From contig JBBELK010000481.1 of NCBI GenBank assembly GCA_037783545.1, positions 62,001 through 126,000 of the forward strand: a stretch of 64,000 nt of DNA, written 5' to 3'. The translations under genes and the position numbers were made by a program. Source of the DNA: Henricia sp. BOLD:AAB3569 (Eukaryota; Echinodermata; Asteroidea; Spinulosida; Echinasteridae). Shown piece by piece: positions 1 through 14,355 of the stretch (within the stretch, counting starts at the first letter, position 1; each line of letters opens with the position of its first letter). The notes under the pieces are model-generated. The model was not told the DNA's origin, did not search any database, and worked only from the letters and a program-made list of their open reading frames with translations.

Positions 1-2690
1 AATTTTGCATGCTCCAAAGACTCTATATTGCGCACTTGTCCTAAGAAATTGACAGACTTTCGCCGGGAAATGGCAGAGAAATTTCAGAGTTTAGGAAAAA
101 AAGGGGTTGGCGCTTCCTGGATGCTCCCGCAACCTGTGGCTGTCTGTACACACCTCTTTGGTGTACTCCTGACTCGTGCGCATGCTCAGTCCTTCGGACT
201 GTCGTTGACACGGCCCAGTTTGGGACGGGATTTTGGTCAAAGTGTGGTCCAAACGTCGGCAAATTTGGAGGTCGAAAAATTTTTCGACGAACTTCAAATT
301 TTGCATGCTCCAAAGACTCTATATTGCGCACTTGTCCTAAAAAATTGACAGACTTTCGCCGGGAAATGACAGAGAAATTTCAGAGTTTAGGAAAAAAAGG
401 GGTTGGCGCTTCCTGGATGCTCCCGCAACCTGTGGCTGTCTGTACACACCTCTTTGGTGTACTCCTGACTCGTGCGCATGCTCAGTCCTTCGGACTGTCG
501 TTGACACGGCCCAGTTTGGGACGGGATTTTGGTCAAAGTGTGGTCCAAACGTCGGCAAATTTGGAGGTCGAAACATTTTCCGACGAACTTCAAATTTTGC
601 ATGCTCCAAAGACTCTATATTGCGCACTTGTCCTAAAAAAATTACAGACTTTCGGCGGGAAATGGCAGAGAAATTTCAGAGTTTAGGGAAAAAAAGGGGT
701 TGGCGCTTCCTGGATGCTCCCGCAACCTGTGGCTGTCTGTACACACCTCTTTGGTGTACTCCTGACTCGTGCGCATGCTCAGTCCTTCGGACTGTCGTTG
801 ACACGGCCCAGTTTGGGACGGGATTTTGGTCAAAGTGTGGTCCAAACGTCGGCAAATTTGGAGGTCGAAAAATTTTCCGACGAACTTCAAATTTTGCATG
901 CTCCAAAGACTCTATATTGCGCACTTGTCCTAAAAAATTGACAGACTTTCGCCGGGAAATGACAGAGACATTTCAGAGTTTAGGAAAAAAGGGGTTGGCG
1001 CTTCCTGGATGCTCCCGCAACCTGTGGCTGTCTGTACACACCTCTTTGGTGTACTCCTGACTCGTGCGCATGCTCAGTCCTTCGGACTGTCGTTGACACG
1101 GCCCAGTTTGGGACGGGATTTTGGTCAAAGTGTGGTCCAAACGTCGGCAAATTTGGAGGTCGAAAAATTTTCCGACGAACTTCAAATTTTGCATGCTCCA
1201 AAGACTCTATATTGCGCACTTGTCCTAAAAAATTGACAGACTTTCGCCGGGAAATGGCAGAGAAATTTCAGAGTTTAGGAAAAAAAGGGGTTGGCGCTTC
1301 CTGGATGCTCCCGCAACCTGTGGCTGTCTGTACACACCTCTTTGGTGTACTCCTGACTCGTGCGCATGCTCAGTCCTTCGGACTGTCGTTGACACGGCCC
1401 AGTTTGGGACGGGATTTTGGTCAAAGTGTGGTCCAAACGTCGGCAAATTTGGAGGTCGAAAAATGTTCCGACGAACTTCAAATTGTGCATGCTCCAAAGA
1501 CTCTATATTGCGCACTTGTCCTAAAAAATTTGCAGACTTTCGCCGGGAAATGACAGAGAAATTTCAGAGTTTAGGAAAAAAAGGGGTTGGCGCTTCCTGG
1601 ATGCTCCCGCAACCTGTGGCTGTTTGTACACACCTCTTTGGTGTACTCCTGACTCGTGCGCATGCTCAGTCCTTCGGACTGTCGTTGACACGGCCCAGTT
1701 TGGGACGCGATTTTGGTCAAAGTGTGGTCCAAACGTCGGCAAATTTGGAGGTCGAAAAATTTTCCGACGAACTTCATATTTTGCATGCTCCAAAGACTCT
1801 ATATTGCGCACTTGTCCTAAAAAATTGACAGACTTTCGCCGGGAAATGGCAGAGAAATTTCAGAGTTTAGGAAAAAAAGGGGTTGGCGCTTCCTGGATGC
1901 TCCCGCAACCTGTGGCTGTCTGTACACACCTCTTTGGTGTACTCCTGACTCGTGCGCATGCTCAGTCCTTCGGACTGTCGTTGACACGGCCCAGTTTGGG
2001 ACGGGATTTTGGTCAAAGTGTGGTCCAAACGTCGGCAAATTTGGAGGTCGAAAAATTTTCCGACGAACTTCAAATTTTGCATGCTCCAAAGACTCTATAT
2101 TGCGCACTTGTCCTAAAAAATTGACAGACTTTCGCCGGGAAATGACAGAGAAATTTCAGAGTTTAGGAAAAAAGGGGTTGGCGCTTCCTGGATGCTCCCG
2201 CAACCTGTGGCTGTCTGTACACACCTCTTTGGTGTACTCCTGACTCGTGCGCATGCTCAGTCCTACGGACTGTCGTTGACACGGCCCAGTTTGGGACGGG
2301 ATTTTGGTCAAAGTGTGGTCCAAACGTCGGCAAATTTGGAGGTCGAAAAATTTTCCGACGAACTTCAAATTTTGCATGCTCCAAAGACTCTATATTGCGC
2401 ACTTGTCCTAAAAAAATTGACAGACTTTCGCCGGGAAATGACAGAGACATTTCAGAGTTTAGGAAAAAAGGGGTTGGCGCTTCCTGGATGCTCCCGCAAC
2501 CTGTGGCTGTCTGTACACACCTCTTTGGTGTACTCCTGTCTCGTGCGCATGCTCAGTCCTTCGGACTGTCGTTGACACGGCCCAGTTTGGGACGGGATTT
2601 TGGTCAAAGTGTGGTCCAAACGTCGGCAAATTTGGAGGTCGAAAAATTTTCCGACGAACTTCAAATTTTGCATGCTCCAAAGACTCTATA

Positions 2691-4170
2691 TTGCGCACTT
2701 GTCCTAAAAAATTGACAGACTTTCGCCGGGAAATTACAGAGAAATTTCAGAGTTTAGGAAAAAAAGGGGTTGGCGCTTCCTGGATGCTCCCGCAACCTGT
2801 GGCTGTCTGTACACACCTCTTTGGTGTACTCCTGACTCGTGCGCATGCTCAGTCCTTCGGACTGTCGTTGACACGGCCCAGTTTGGGACGGGATTTTGGT
2901 CAAAGTCTGGTCCAAACGTCGGCAAATTTGGAGATCGAAAAATTTTCCAACGAACTTCAAATTTTGCATGCTCCAAAGACTCTATATTGCGCACTTGTCC
3001 TAAAAAATTGACAGACTTTCGCCGGGAAATGGCAGAGAAATTTCAGAGTTTAGGAAAAAAAGGGGTTGGCGCTTCCTGGATGCTCCCGCAACCTGTGGCT
3101 GTTTGTACACACCTCTTTGGTGTACTCCTGACTCGTGCGCATGCTCAGTCCTTCGGACTGTCGTTGACACGGCCCAGTTTGGGACGGGATTTTGGTCAAA
3201 GTGTGGTCCAAACGTCGGCAAATTTGGAGGTCGAAAAATTTCCCGACGAACTTCAAATTTTGCATGCTCCAAAGACTCTATATTGCGCACTTGTCCTAAA
3301 AAATTGACAGACTTTCGCCGGGAAATGACAGAGACATTTCAGAGTTTAGGAAAAAAAGGGGTTGGCGCTTCCTGGATGCTCCCGCAACCTGTGGCTGTCT
3401 GTACACACCTCTTTGGTGTACTCCTGTCTCGTGCGCATGCTCAGTCCTTCGGACTGTCGTTGACACGGCCCAGTTTGGGACGGGATTTTGGTCAAAGTGT
3501 GGTCCAAACGTCGGCAAATTTGGAGGTCGAAAAATTTTCCGACGAACTTCAAATTTTGCATGCTCCAAAGACTCTATATTGCGCACTTGTCCTAAAAAAT
3601 TGACAGACTTTCGCCGGGAAATTACAGAGAAATTTCAGAGTTTAGGAAAAAAAGGGGTTGGCGCTTCCTGGATGCTCCCGCAACCTGTGGCTGTCTGTAC
3701 ACACCTCTTTGGTGTACTCCTGACTCGTGCGCATGCTCAGTCCTTCGGACTGTCGTTGACACGGCCCAGTTTGGGACGGGATTTTGGTCAAAGTCTGGTC
3801 CAAACGTCGGCAAATTTGGAGGTCGAAAAATTTTCCAACGAACTTCAAATTTTGCATGCTCCAAAGACTCTATATTGCGCACTTGTCCTAAAAAATTGAC
3901 AGACTTTCGCCGGGAAATGGCAGAGAAATTTCAGAGTTTAGGAAAAAAAGGGGTTGGCGCTTCCTGGATGCTCCCGCAACCTGTGGCTGTCTGTACACAC
4001 CTCTTTGGTGTACTCCTGACTCGTGCGCATGCTCAGTCCTTCGGACTGTCGTTGACACGGCCCAGTTTGGGACGGGATTTTGGTCAAAGTGTGGTCCAAA
4101 CGTCGGCAAATTTGGAGGTCGAAAAATTTTCCGACGAACTTCAAATTTTGCATGCTCCAAAGACTCTATA
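2691..4170. repeat. Trimeric satellite duplication (888-bp shift)
   Basis: A rare pair of changes, GTCAAAGTCTGGTCC plus TTTTCCAACGAAC, occurs in the monomer at about 2691-2990 and again at about 3579-3880, exactly 888 bp (three monomers) later. The variant TCCTGTCTCGTGC also precedes both copies (about 2538 and 3424). This marks a three-monomer duplication. Confidence 0.8.
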
Positions 4171-5971
4171 TTGCGCACTTGTCCTAAAAAATTGACAGAC
4201 TTTCGCCGGGAAATGGCAGAGAAATTTCAGAGTTTAGGAAAAAAAGGGGTTGGCGCTTCCTGGATGCTCCCGCAACCTGTGGCTGTCTGTACACACCTCT
4301 TTGGTGTACTCCTGACTCGTGCGCATGCTCAGTCCTTCGGACTGTCGTTGACACGGCCCAGTTTGGGACGGGATTTTGGTCAAAGTGTGGTCCAAACGTC
4401 GGCAAATTTGGAGGTCGAAAAATGTTCCGACGAACTTCAAATTTTGCATGCTCCAAAGACTCTATATTGCGCACTTGTCCTAAAAAATTTGCAGACTTTC
4501 GCCGGGAAATGACAGAGAAATTTCAGAGTTTAGGAAAAAAAGGGGTTGGCGCTTCCTGGATGCTCCCGCAACCTGTGGCTGTTTGTACACACCTCTTTGG
4601 TGTACTCCTGACTCGTGCGCATGCTCAGTCCTTCGGACTGTCGTTGACACGGCCCAGTTTGGGACGGGATTTTGGTCAAAGTGTGGTCCAAACGTCGGCA
4701 AATTTGGAGGTCGAAAAATTTTCCGACGAACTTCAAATTTTGCATGCTCCAAAGACTCTATATTGCGCACTTGTCCTAAAAAATTGACAGACTTTCGCCG
4801 GGAAATGGCAGAGAAATTTCAGAGTTTAGGAAAAAAAGGGGTTGGCGCTTCCTGGATGCTCCCGCAACCTGTGGCTGTCTGTACACACCTCTTTGGTGTA
4901 CTCCTGACTCGTGCGCATGCTCAGTCCTTCGGACTGTCGTTGACACGGCCCAGTTTGGGACGGGATTTTGGTCAAAGTGTGGTCCAAACGTCGGCAAATT
5001 TGGAGGTCGAAAAATGTTCCGACGAACTTCAAATTTTGCATGCTCCAAAGACTCTATATTGCGCACTTGTCCTAAAAAATTTGCAGACTTTCGCCGGGAA
5101 ATGACAGAGAAATTTCAGAGTTTAGGAAAAAAAGGGGTTGGCGCTTCCTGGATGCTCCCGCAACCTGTGGCTGTTTGTACACACCTCTTTGGTGTACTCC
5201 TGACTCGTGCGCATGCTCAGTCCTTCGGACTGTCGTTGACACGGCCCAGTTTGGGACGGGATTTTGGTCAAAGTGTGGTCCAAACGTCGGCAAATTTGGA
5301 GGTCGAAAAATTTTCCGACGAACTTCAAATTTTGCATGCTCCAAAGACTCTATATTGCGCACTTGTCCTAAAAAATTGACAGACTTTCGCCGGGAAATGG
5401 CAGAGAAATTTCAGAGTTTAGGAAAAAAAGGGGTTGGCGCTTCCTGGATGCTCCCGCAACCTGTGGCTGTCTGTACACACCTCTTTGGTGTACTCCTGAC
5501 TCGTGCGCATGCTCAGTCCTTCGGACTGTCGTTGACACGGCCCAGTTTGGGACGGGATTTTGGTCAAAGTGTGGTCCAAACGTCGGCAAATTTGGAGGTC
5601 GAAAAATGTTCCGACGAACTTCAAATTTTGCATGCTCCAAAGACTCTATATTGCGCACTTGTCCTAAAAAATTTGCAGACTTTCGCCGGGAAATGACAGA
5701 GAAATTTCAGAGTTTAGGAAAAAAAGGGGTTGGCGCTTCCTGGATGCTCCCGCAACCTGTGGCTGTTTGTACACACCTCTTTGGTGTACTCCTGACTCGT
5801 GCGCATGCTCAGTCCTTCGGACTGTCGTTGACACGGCCCAGTTTGGGACGGGATTTTGGTCAAAGTGTGGTCCAAACGTCGGCAAATTTGGAGGTCGAAA
5901 AATTTTCCGACGAACTTCAAATTTTGCATGCTCCAAAGACTCTATATTGCGCACTTGTCCTACAAAATTGA
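4171..5971. repeat. Dimeric higher-order repeat within the satellite (592 bp x 3)
   Basis: Two monomer variants alternate here with a 592-bp period. One has AAAAATGTTCCGACG followed by AAAAAATTTGCAGAC; the other has AAAAATTTTCCGACG followed by AAAAAATTGACAGAC and TGTTTGTACAC. The variant landmarks sit at about 4422, 5014 and 5606. A variant pair repeated in register means the dimer, not the monomer, was the unit of recent amplification. Confidence 0.9.
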
Positions 5972-7017
5972 CAGACTTTCGCCGGGAAATGACAGAGAAA
6001 TTTCAGAGTTTAGGAAAAAAAGGGGTTGGCGCTTCCTGGATGCTCCCGCAACCTGTGGCTGTCTGTACACACCTCTTTGGTGTACTCCTGACTCGTGCGC
6101 ATGCTCAGTCCTACGGACTGTCGTTGACACGGCCCAGTTTGGGACGGGATTTTGGTCAAAGTGTGGTCCAAACGTCGGCAAATTTGGAGGTCAAAAAATT
6201 TTCCGACGAACTTCAAATTTTGCATGATCCAAATACTCTATATTGCGCACTTGTCCTAAAAAATTGACAGACTTTCGCCGGGAAATGACAGAGACATTTC
6301 AGAGTTTAGGAAAAAAGGGGTTGGCGCTTCCTGGATGCTCCCGCAACCTGTGGCTGTCTGTACACACCTCTTTGGTGTACTCCTGACTCGTGCGCATGCT
6401 CAGTCCTTCGGACTGTCGTTGACACGGCCCAGACTTTCGCCGGGAAATGACAGAGACATTTCAGAGTTTAGGAAAAAAGGGGTTGGCGCTTCCTGGATGC
6501 TCCCGCAACCTGTGGCTGTCTGTACACACCTCTTTGGTGTACTCCTGACTCGTGCGCATGCTCAGTCCTTCGGACTGTCGTTGACACGGCCCAGTTTGGG
6601 ACGGGATTTTGGTCAAAGTGTGGTCCAAACGTCGGCAAATTTGGAGGTCGAAAAATTTTCCGACGAACTTCAAATTTTGCATGCTCCAAAGACTCTATAT
6701 TGCGCACTTGTCCTAAAAAATTGACAGACTTTCGCCGGGAAATTACAGAGAAATTTCAGAGTTTAGGAAAAAAAGGGGTTGGCGCTTCCTGGATGCTCCC
6801 GCAACCTGTGGCTGTCTGTACACACCTCTTTGGTGTACTCCTGACTCGTGCGCATGCTCAGTCCTTCGGACTGTCGTTGACACGGCCCAGTTTGGGACGG
6901 GATTTTGGTCAAAGTGTGGTCCAAACGTCGGCAAATTTGGAGGTCGAAAAATTTTCCGACGAACTTCAAATTTTGCATGCTCCAAAGACTCTATATTGCG
7001 CACTTGTCCTAAAAAAT

Positions 7018-10000
7018 TTACAGACTTTCGCCAGGAAATGACAGAGAAATTTCAGAGTTTAGGAAAAAAAGGGGTTGGCGCTTCCTGGATGCTCCCGCAA
7101 CCTGTGGCTGTTTGTACACACCTCTTTGGTGTACTCCTGACTCGTGCGCATGCTCAGTCCTTCGGACTGTCGTTGACACGGCCCAGTTTGGGACGCGATT
7201 TTGGTCAAAGTGTGGTCCAAACGTCGGCAAATTTGGAGGTCGAAATATTTTCCGACGAACTTCAAATTTTGCATGATCCAAAGACTCTATATTGCGCACT
7301 TGTCCTAAAAAATTGACAGACTTTCGCCGGGAAATGACAGAGAAATGTCAGAGTTTAGGAAAAAAAGGGGTTGGTGCTTCCGGATGCTCCCGCAACCTGT
7401 GGCTGTCTGTACACACCTCTTTGGTGTACTCCTGACTCGTGCGCATGCTCAGTCCTTCGGACTGTCGTTGACACGGCCCAGTTTGGGACGGGATTTTGGT
7501 CAAAGTGTGGTCCAAACGTCGGCAAATTTGGAGGTCGAAAAATTTTCCGACGAACTTCAAATTTTGCATGCTCCAAAGACTCTATATTGCGCACTTGTCC
7601 TAAAAAATTGACAGACTTTCGCCGGGAAATGGCAGAGAAATTTCAGAGTTTAGGGAAAAAAGGGGTTGGCGCTTCCTGGATGCTCCCGCAACCTGTGGCT
7701 GTCTGTACACACCTCTTTGGTGTACTCCTGACTCGTGCGCATGCTCAGTCCTTCGGACTGTCGTTGACACGGCCCAGTTTGGGACGGGATTTTGGTCAAA
7801 GTGTGGTCCAAACGTCGGCAAATTTGGAGGTCGAAAAATTTTGCATGCTCCAAAGACTCTATATTGCGCACTTGTCCTAAAAAATTTACAGACTTTCGCC
7901 GGGAAATGGCAGAGAAATTTCAGAGTTTAGGGGAAAAAAGGGGTTGGCGCTTCCTGGATGCTCCCGCAACCTGTGGCTGTCTGTACACACCTCTTTGGTG
8001 TACTCCTGACTCGTGCGCATGCTCAGTCCTTCGGACTGTCGTTGACACGGCCCAGTTTGGGACGGGATTTTGGTCAAAGTGTGGTCCAAACGTCGGCAAA
8101 TTTGGAGGTCGAAAAATTTTCCGACGAACTTCAAATTTTGCATGCTCCAAAGACTCTATATTGCGCACTTGTCCTAAAAAATTGACAGACTTTCGCCGGG
8201 AAATGACAGAGACATTTCAGAGTTTAGGAAAAAAGGGGTTGGCGCTTCCTGGATGCTCCCGCAACCTGTGGCTGGCTGTACACACCTCTTTGGTGTACTC
8301 CTGACTCGTGCGCATGCTCAGTCCTTCGGACTGTCGTTGACACGGCCCAGTTTGGGACGGGATTTTGGTCAAAGTGTGGTCCAAACGTCGGCAAATTTGG
8401 AGGTCGAAAAATTTTCCGACGAACTTCAAATTTTGCATGCTCCAAAGACTCTATATTGCGCACTTGTCCTAAAAAATTGACAGACTTTCGCCGGGAAATG
8501 GCAGAGAAATTTCAGAGTTTAGGAAAAAAAGGGGTTGGCGCTTCCTGGATGCTCCCGCAACCTGTGGCTGTCTGTACACACCTCTTTGGTGTACTCCTGA
8601 CTCGTGCGCATGCTCAGTCCTTCGGACTGTCGTTGACACGGCCCAGTTTGGGACGGGATTTTGGTCAAAGTGTGGTCCAAACGTCGGCAAATTTGGAGGT
8701 CGAAAAATGTTCCGACGAACTTCAAATTTTGCATGCTCCAAAGACTCTATATTGCGCACTTGTCCTAAAAAATGTACAGACTTTCGCCGGGAAATGACAG
8801 AGAAATTTCAGAGTTTAGGAAAAAAAGGGGTTGGCGCTTCCTGGATGCTCCCGCAACCTGTGGCTGTCTGTACACACCTCTTTGGTGTACTCCTGACTCG
8901 TGCGCATGCTCAGTCCTTCGGACTGTCGTTGACACGGCCCAGTTTGGGACGGGATTTTGGTCAAAGTGTGGTCCAAACGTCGGCAAATTTGGAGGTCGAA
9001 AAAATTTCCGACGAACTTCAAATTTTGCATGCTCCAAAGACTCTATATTGCGCACTTGTCCTAAAAAATTGACAGACTTTCGCCGGGAAATTACAGAGAA
9101 ATTTCAGAGTTTAGGGAAAAAAGGGGTTGGCGCTTCCTGGATGCTCCCGCAACCTGTGGCTGTTTGTACACACCTCTTTGGTGTACTCCTGACTCGTGCG
9201 CATGCTCAGTCCTTCGGACTGTCGTTGACACGGCCCAGTTTGGGACGCGATTTTGGTCAAAGTGTGGTCCAAACGTCGGCAAATTTGGAGGTCGAAATAT
9301 TTTCCGACGAACTTCAAATTTTGCATGATCCAAAGACTCTATATTGCGCACTTGTCCTAAAAAATTGACAGACTTTCGCCGGGAAATGACAGAGAAATTT
9401 CAGAGTTTAGGAAAAAAAGGGGTTGGTGCTTCCGGATGCTCCCGCAACCTGTGGCTGTCTGTACACACCTCTTTGGTGTACTCCTGACTCGTGCGCATGC
9501 TCAGTCCTTCGGACTGTCGTTGACACGGCCCAGTTTGGGACGGGATTTTGGTCAAAGTGTGGTCCAAACGTCGGCAAATTTGGAGGTCGAAAAATTTTTC
9601 GACGAACTTCAAATTTTGCATGCTCCAAAGACTCTATATTGCGCACTTGTCCTAAAAAATTGACAGACTTTCGCCGGGAAATGGCAGAGAAATTTCAGAG
9701 TTTAGGGAAAAAAGGGGTTGGCGCTTCCTGGATGCTCCCGCAACCTGTGGCTGTCTGTACACACCTCTTTGGTGTACTCCTGACTCGTGCCCATGCTCAG
9801 TCCTTCGGACTGTCGTTGACACGGCCCAGTTTGGGACGGGATTTTGGTCAAAGTGTGGTCCAAACGTCGGCAAATTTGGAGGTCGAAAAATTGTGCATGC
9901 TCCAAAGACTCTATATTGCGCACTTGTCCTAAAAAATTTACAGACTTTCGCCGGGAAATGGCAGAGAAATTTCAGAGTTTAGGGGAAAAAAGGGGTTGGC

Positions 10001-11121
10001 GCTTCCTGGATGCTCCCGCAACCTGTGGCTGTCTGTACACACCTCTTTGGTGTACTCCTGACTCGTGCGCATGCTCAGTCCTTCGGACTGTCGTTGACAC
10101 GGCCCAGTTTGGGACGGGATTTTGGTCAAAGTGTGGTCCAAACGTCGGCAAATTTGGAGGTCGAAAAATTTTCCGACGAACTTCAAATTTTGCATGCTCC
10201 AAAGACTCTATATTGCGCACTTGTCCTAAAAAATTGACAGACTTTCGCCGGGAAATGACAGAGACATTTCAGAGTTTAGGAAAAAAGGGGTTGGCGCTTC
10301 CTGGATGCTCCCGCAACCTGTGGCTGGCTGTAGACACCTCTTTGGTGTACTCCTGACTCGTGCGCATGCTCAGTCCTTCGGACTGTCGTTGACACGGCCC
10401 AGTTTGGGACGGGATTTTGGTCAAAGTGTGGTCCAAACGTCGGCAAATTTGGAGGTCGAAAAATTTTCCGACGAACTTCAAATTTTGCATGCTCCAAAGA
10501 CTCTATATTGCGCACTTGTCCTAAAAAATTGACAGACTTTCGCCGGGAAATGGCAGAGAAATTTCAGAGTTTAGGAAAAAAAGGGGTTGGCGCTTCCTGG
10601 ATGCTCCCGCAACCTGTGGCTGTCTGTACACACCTCTTTGTTGTACTCCTGACTCGTGCGCATGCTCAGTCCTTCGGACTGTCGTTGACACGGCCCAGTT
10701 TGGGACGGGATTTTGGTCAAAGTGTGGTCCAAACGTCGGCAAATTTGGAGGTCGAAAAATGTTCCGACGAACTTCAAATTTTGCATGCTCCAAAGACTCT
10801 ATATTGCGCACTTGTCCTAAAAAATGTACAGACTTTCGCCGGGAAATGACAGAGAAATTTCAGAGTTTAGGAAAAAAAGGGGTTGGCGCTTCCTGGATGC
10901 TCCCGCAACCTGTGGCTGTTTGTACACACCTCTTTGGTGTACTCCTGACTCGTGCGCATGCTCAGTCCTTCGGACTGTCGTTGACACGGCCCAGTTTGGG
11001 ACGCGATTTTGGTCAAAGTGTGGTCCAAACGTCGGCAAATTTGGAGGTCGAAAAATTTTCCGACGAACTTCATATTTTGCATGCTCCAAAGACTCTATAT
11101 TGCGCACTTGTCCTAAAAAAT
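7018..11121. repeat. Two tandem 2052-bp satellite blocks (7 monomers each)
   Basis: Private variants recur at a constant 2052-bp offset: GGTGCTTCCGGATGC at about 7374 and 9426, a shortened monomer in which GAAAAATT runs straight into TTGCATGCTCC or TGTGCATGCTCC at about 7838 and 9890, TGGCTGGCTGTA at about 8270 and 10322, and AAAAAATGTACAG at about 8768 and 10820. The blocks differ by only a handful of bases, so this seven-monomer duplication is recent. The shortened monomer explains why 2052 is less than 7 x 296. Confidence 0.9.
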
Positions 11122-14100
11122 TGACAGACTTTCGCCGGGAAATGGCAGAGAAATTTCAGAGTTTAGGAAAAAAAGGGGTTGGCGCTTCCTGGATGCTCCC
11201 GCAACCTGTGGCTGTCTGTACACACCTCTTTGGTGTACTCCTGACTCGTGCGCATGCTCAGTCCTTCGGACTGTCGTTGACACGGCCCAGTTTGGGACGG
11301 GATTTTTGTCAAAGTGTGGTCCAAACGTCGGCAAATTTGGAGGTCGAAAAATTTTCCGACGAACTTCAAATTTTGCATGCTCCAAAGACTCTATATTGCG
11401 CACTTGTCCTAAAAAATTGACAGACTTTCGCCGGGAAATGACAGAGAAATTTCAGAGTTTAGGAAAAAAAAGGGGTTGGCGCTTCCTGGATGCTCCCGCA
11501 ACCTGTGGCTGTCTGTACACACCTCTTTGGTGTACTCCTGACTCGTGCGCATGCTCAGTCCTTCGGACTGTCGTTGACACGGCCCAGTTTGGGACGGGAT
11601 TTTGGTCAAAGTGTGGTCCAAACGTCGGCAAATTTGGAGGTCGAAAAATTTTCCGACGAACTTCAAATTTTGCATGCTCCAAAGACTCTATATTGCGCAC
11701 TTGTCCTAAAAAATTGACAGACTTTCGCCGGGAAATTACAGAGAAATTTCAGAGTTTAGGGAAAAAAGGGGTTGGCGCTTCCTGGATGCTCCCGCAACCT
11801 GTGGCTGTCTGTACACACCTCTTTGGTGTACTCCTGACTCGTGCGCATGCTCAGTCCTTCGGACTGTCGTTGACACGGCCCAGTTTGGGACGGGATTTTG
11901 GTCAAAGTGTGGTCCAAACGTCGGCAAATTTGGAGGTCGAAAAATGTTCCGACGAACTTCAAATTTTGCATGCTCCAAAGACTCTATATTGCGCACTTGT
12001 CCTAAAAAATTTACAGACTTTCGCCAGGAAATGACAGAGAAATTTCAGAGTTTAGGAAAAAAAGGGGTTGGCGCTTCCGGATGCTCCCGCAACCTGTGGC
12101 TGTCTGTACACACCTCTTTGGTGTACTCCTGACTCGTGCGCATGCTCAGTCCTTCGGACTGTCGTTGACACGGCCCAGTTTGGGACGGGATTTTGGTCAA
12201 AGTGTGGTCCAAACGTCGGCAAATTTGGAGGTCGAAAAATTTTCCGACGAACTTCAAATTTTGCATGCTCCAAAGACTCTATATTGCGCACTTGTCCTAA
12301 AAAATTGACAGACTTTCGCCGGGAAATGGCAGAGAAATTTCGGAGTTTAGGAAAAAAAGGGGTTGGCGCTTCCTGGATGCTCCCGCAACCTGTGGCTATC
12401 TGTACACACCTCTTTGGTGTACTCCTGACTCGTGCGCATGCTCAGTCCTTCGGACTGTCGTTGACACGGCCCAGTTTGGGACGGGATTTTGGTCAAAGTG
12501 TGGTCCAAACGTCGGCAAATTTGGAGGTCGAAAAAATTTCCGACGAACTTCAAATTTTGCATGCTCCAAAGACTCTATATTGCGCACTTGTCCTAAAAAA
12601 TTGACAGACTTTCGCCGGGAAATGGCAGAGAAATTTCAGAGTTTAGGAAAAAAAAGGGGTTGGCGCTTCCTGGATGCTCCCGCAACCTGTGGCTGTCTGT
12701 ACACACCTCTTTGGTGTACTCCTGACTCGTGCGCATGCTCAGTCCTTCGGACTGTCGTTGACACGGCCCAGTTTGGGACGGGATTTTGGTCAAAGTGTGG
12801 TCCAAACGTTGGCAAATTTGGAGGTCGAAAAATTTTCCGACGAACTTCAAATTTTGCATGCTCCAAAGACTCTATATTGCGCACTTGGCCTAAAAAATTG
12901 CCAGACTTTCGCCGGGAAATGACAGAGAAATTTCAGAGTTTAGGAAAAAAAGGGGTTGGCGCTTCCTGGATGCTCCCGCAACCTGTGGCTGTCTGTACAC
13001 ACCTCTTTGGTGTACTCCTGACTCGTGCGCATGCTCAGTCATTCGGACTGTCGTTGACACGGCCCAGTTTGGGACGGGATTTGGGTCAAAGTGTGGTCCA
13101 AACGTCGGCAAATTTGGAGGTCGAAAAATTTTCCGACGAACTTCAAATTTTGCATGCTCCAAAGACTCTATATTGCGCACTTGTCCTAAAAAATTGACAG
13201 ACTTTCGCCGGGAAATGACAGAGAAATTTCAGAGTTTAGGAAAAAAAGGGGTTGGCGCTTCCTGGATGCTCCCGCAACCTGTGGCTGTCTGTACACACCT
13301 CTTTGGTGTACTCCTGACTCGTGCGCATGCTCAGTCCTTCGGACTGTCGTTGACACGGCCCAGTTTGAGACGGGATTTTGGTCAAAGTGTGGTCCAAACG
13401 TCGGCAAATTTGGAGGTCGAAACATTTTCCGACGAACTTCAAATTTTGCATGCTCCAAAGACTCTATATTGCGCACTTGTCCTAAAAAATTGACAGACTT
13501 TCGCCGGGAAATGACATAGAAATTTCAGAGTTTAGGAAAAAAAGGGGTTGGCTCTTCCTGGATGCTCCCGCAACCTGTGGCTGTCTGTACACACCTCTTT
13601 GGTGTACTCCTGACTCGTGCGCATGCTCAGTCCTTCGGACTGTCGTTGACACGGCCCAGTTTGGGACGGGATTTTGGTCAAAGTGTGGTCCAAACGTCGG
13701 CAAATTTGGAGGTAGAACAATTTTCCGGCGAACTTCAAATTTTGCATGCTCCAAAGACTCTATATTGCGCACTTGTCCTAAAAAATTGACAGACTTTCGC
13801 CGGGAAATGACAGAGAAATTTCAGAGTTTAGGAAAAAAAGGGGTTGGCGCTTCCGGATGCTCCCGCAACCTGTGGCTGTCTGTACACACCTCTTTGGTGT
13901 ACTCCTGACTCGTGCGCATGCTCAGTCCTTCGGACTGTCGTTGACACGGCCCAGTTTGGGACGGGATTTTGGTCAAAGTGTGGTCCAAACGTCGGCAAAT
14001 TTGGAGGTCGAAAAATTTTCCGACGAACTTCAAATTTTGCATGCTCCAAAGACTCTATATTGCGCACTTGTCCTAAAAAATTGACAGACTTTCGCCGGGA

Positions 14101-14355
14101 AATGACAGAGAAATTTCAGAGTTTAGGGAAAAAAGGGGTTGGCGCTTCCTGGATGCTCCCGCAACCTGTGGCTGTCTGTACACACCTCTTTGGTGTACTC
14201 CTGACTCGTGCGCATGCTCAGTCCTTCGGACTGTCGTTGACACGGCCCAGTTTGGGACGGGATTTTGGTCAAAGTGTGGTCCAAACGTCGGCAAATTTGG
14301 AGGTCGAATAATTTTCCGACGAACTTCAAATTTTGCATGCTCCAAAGACTCTATA

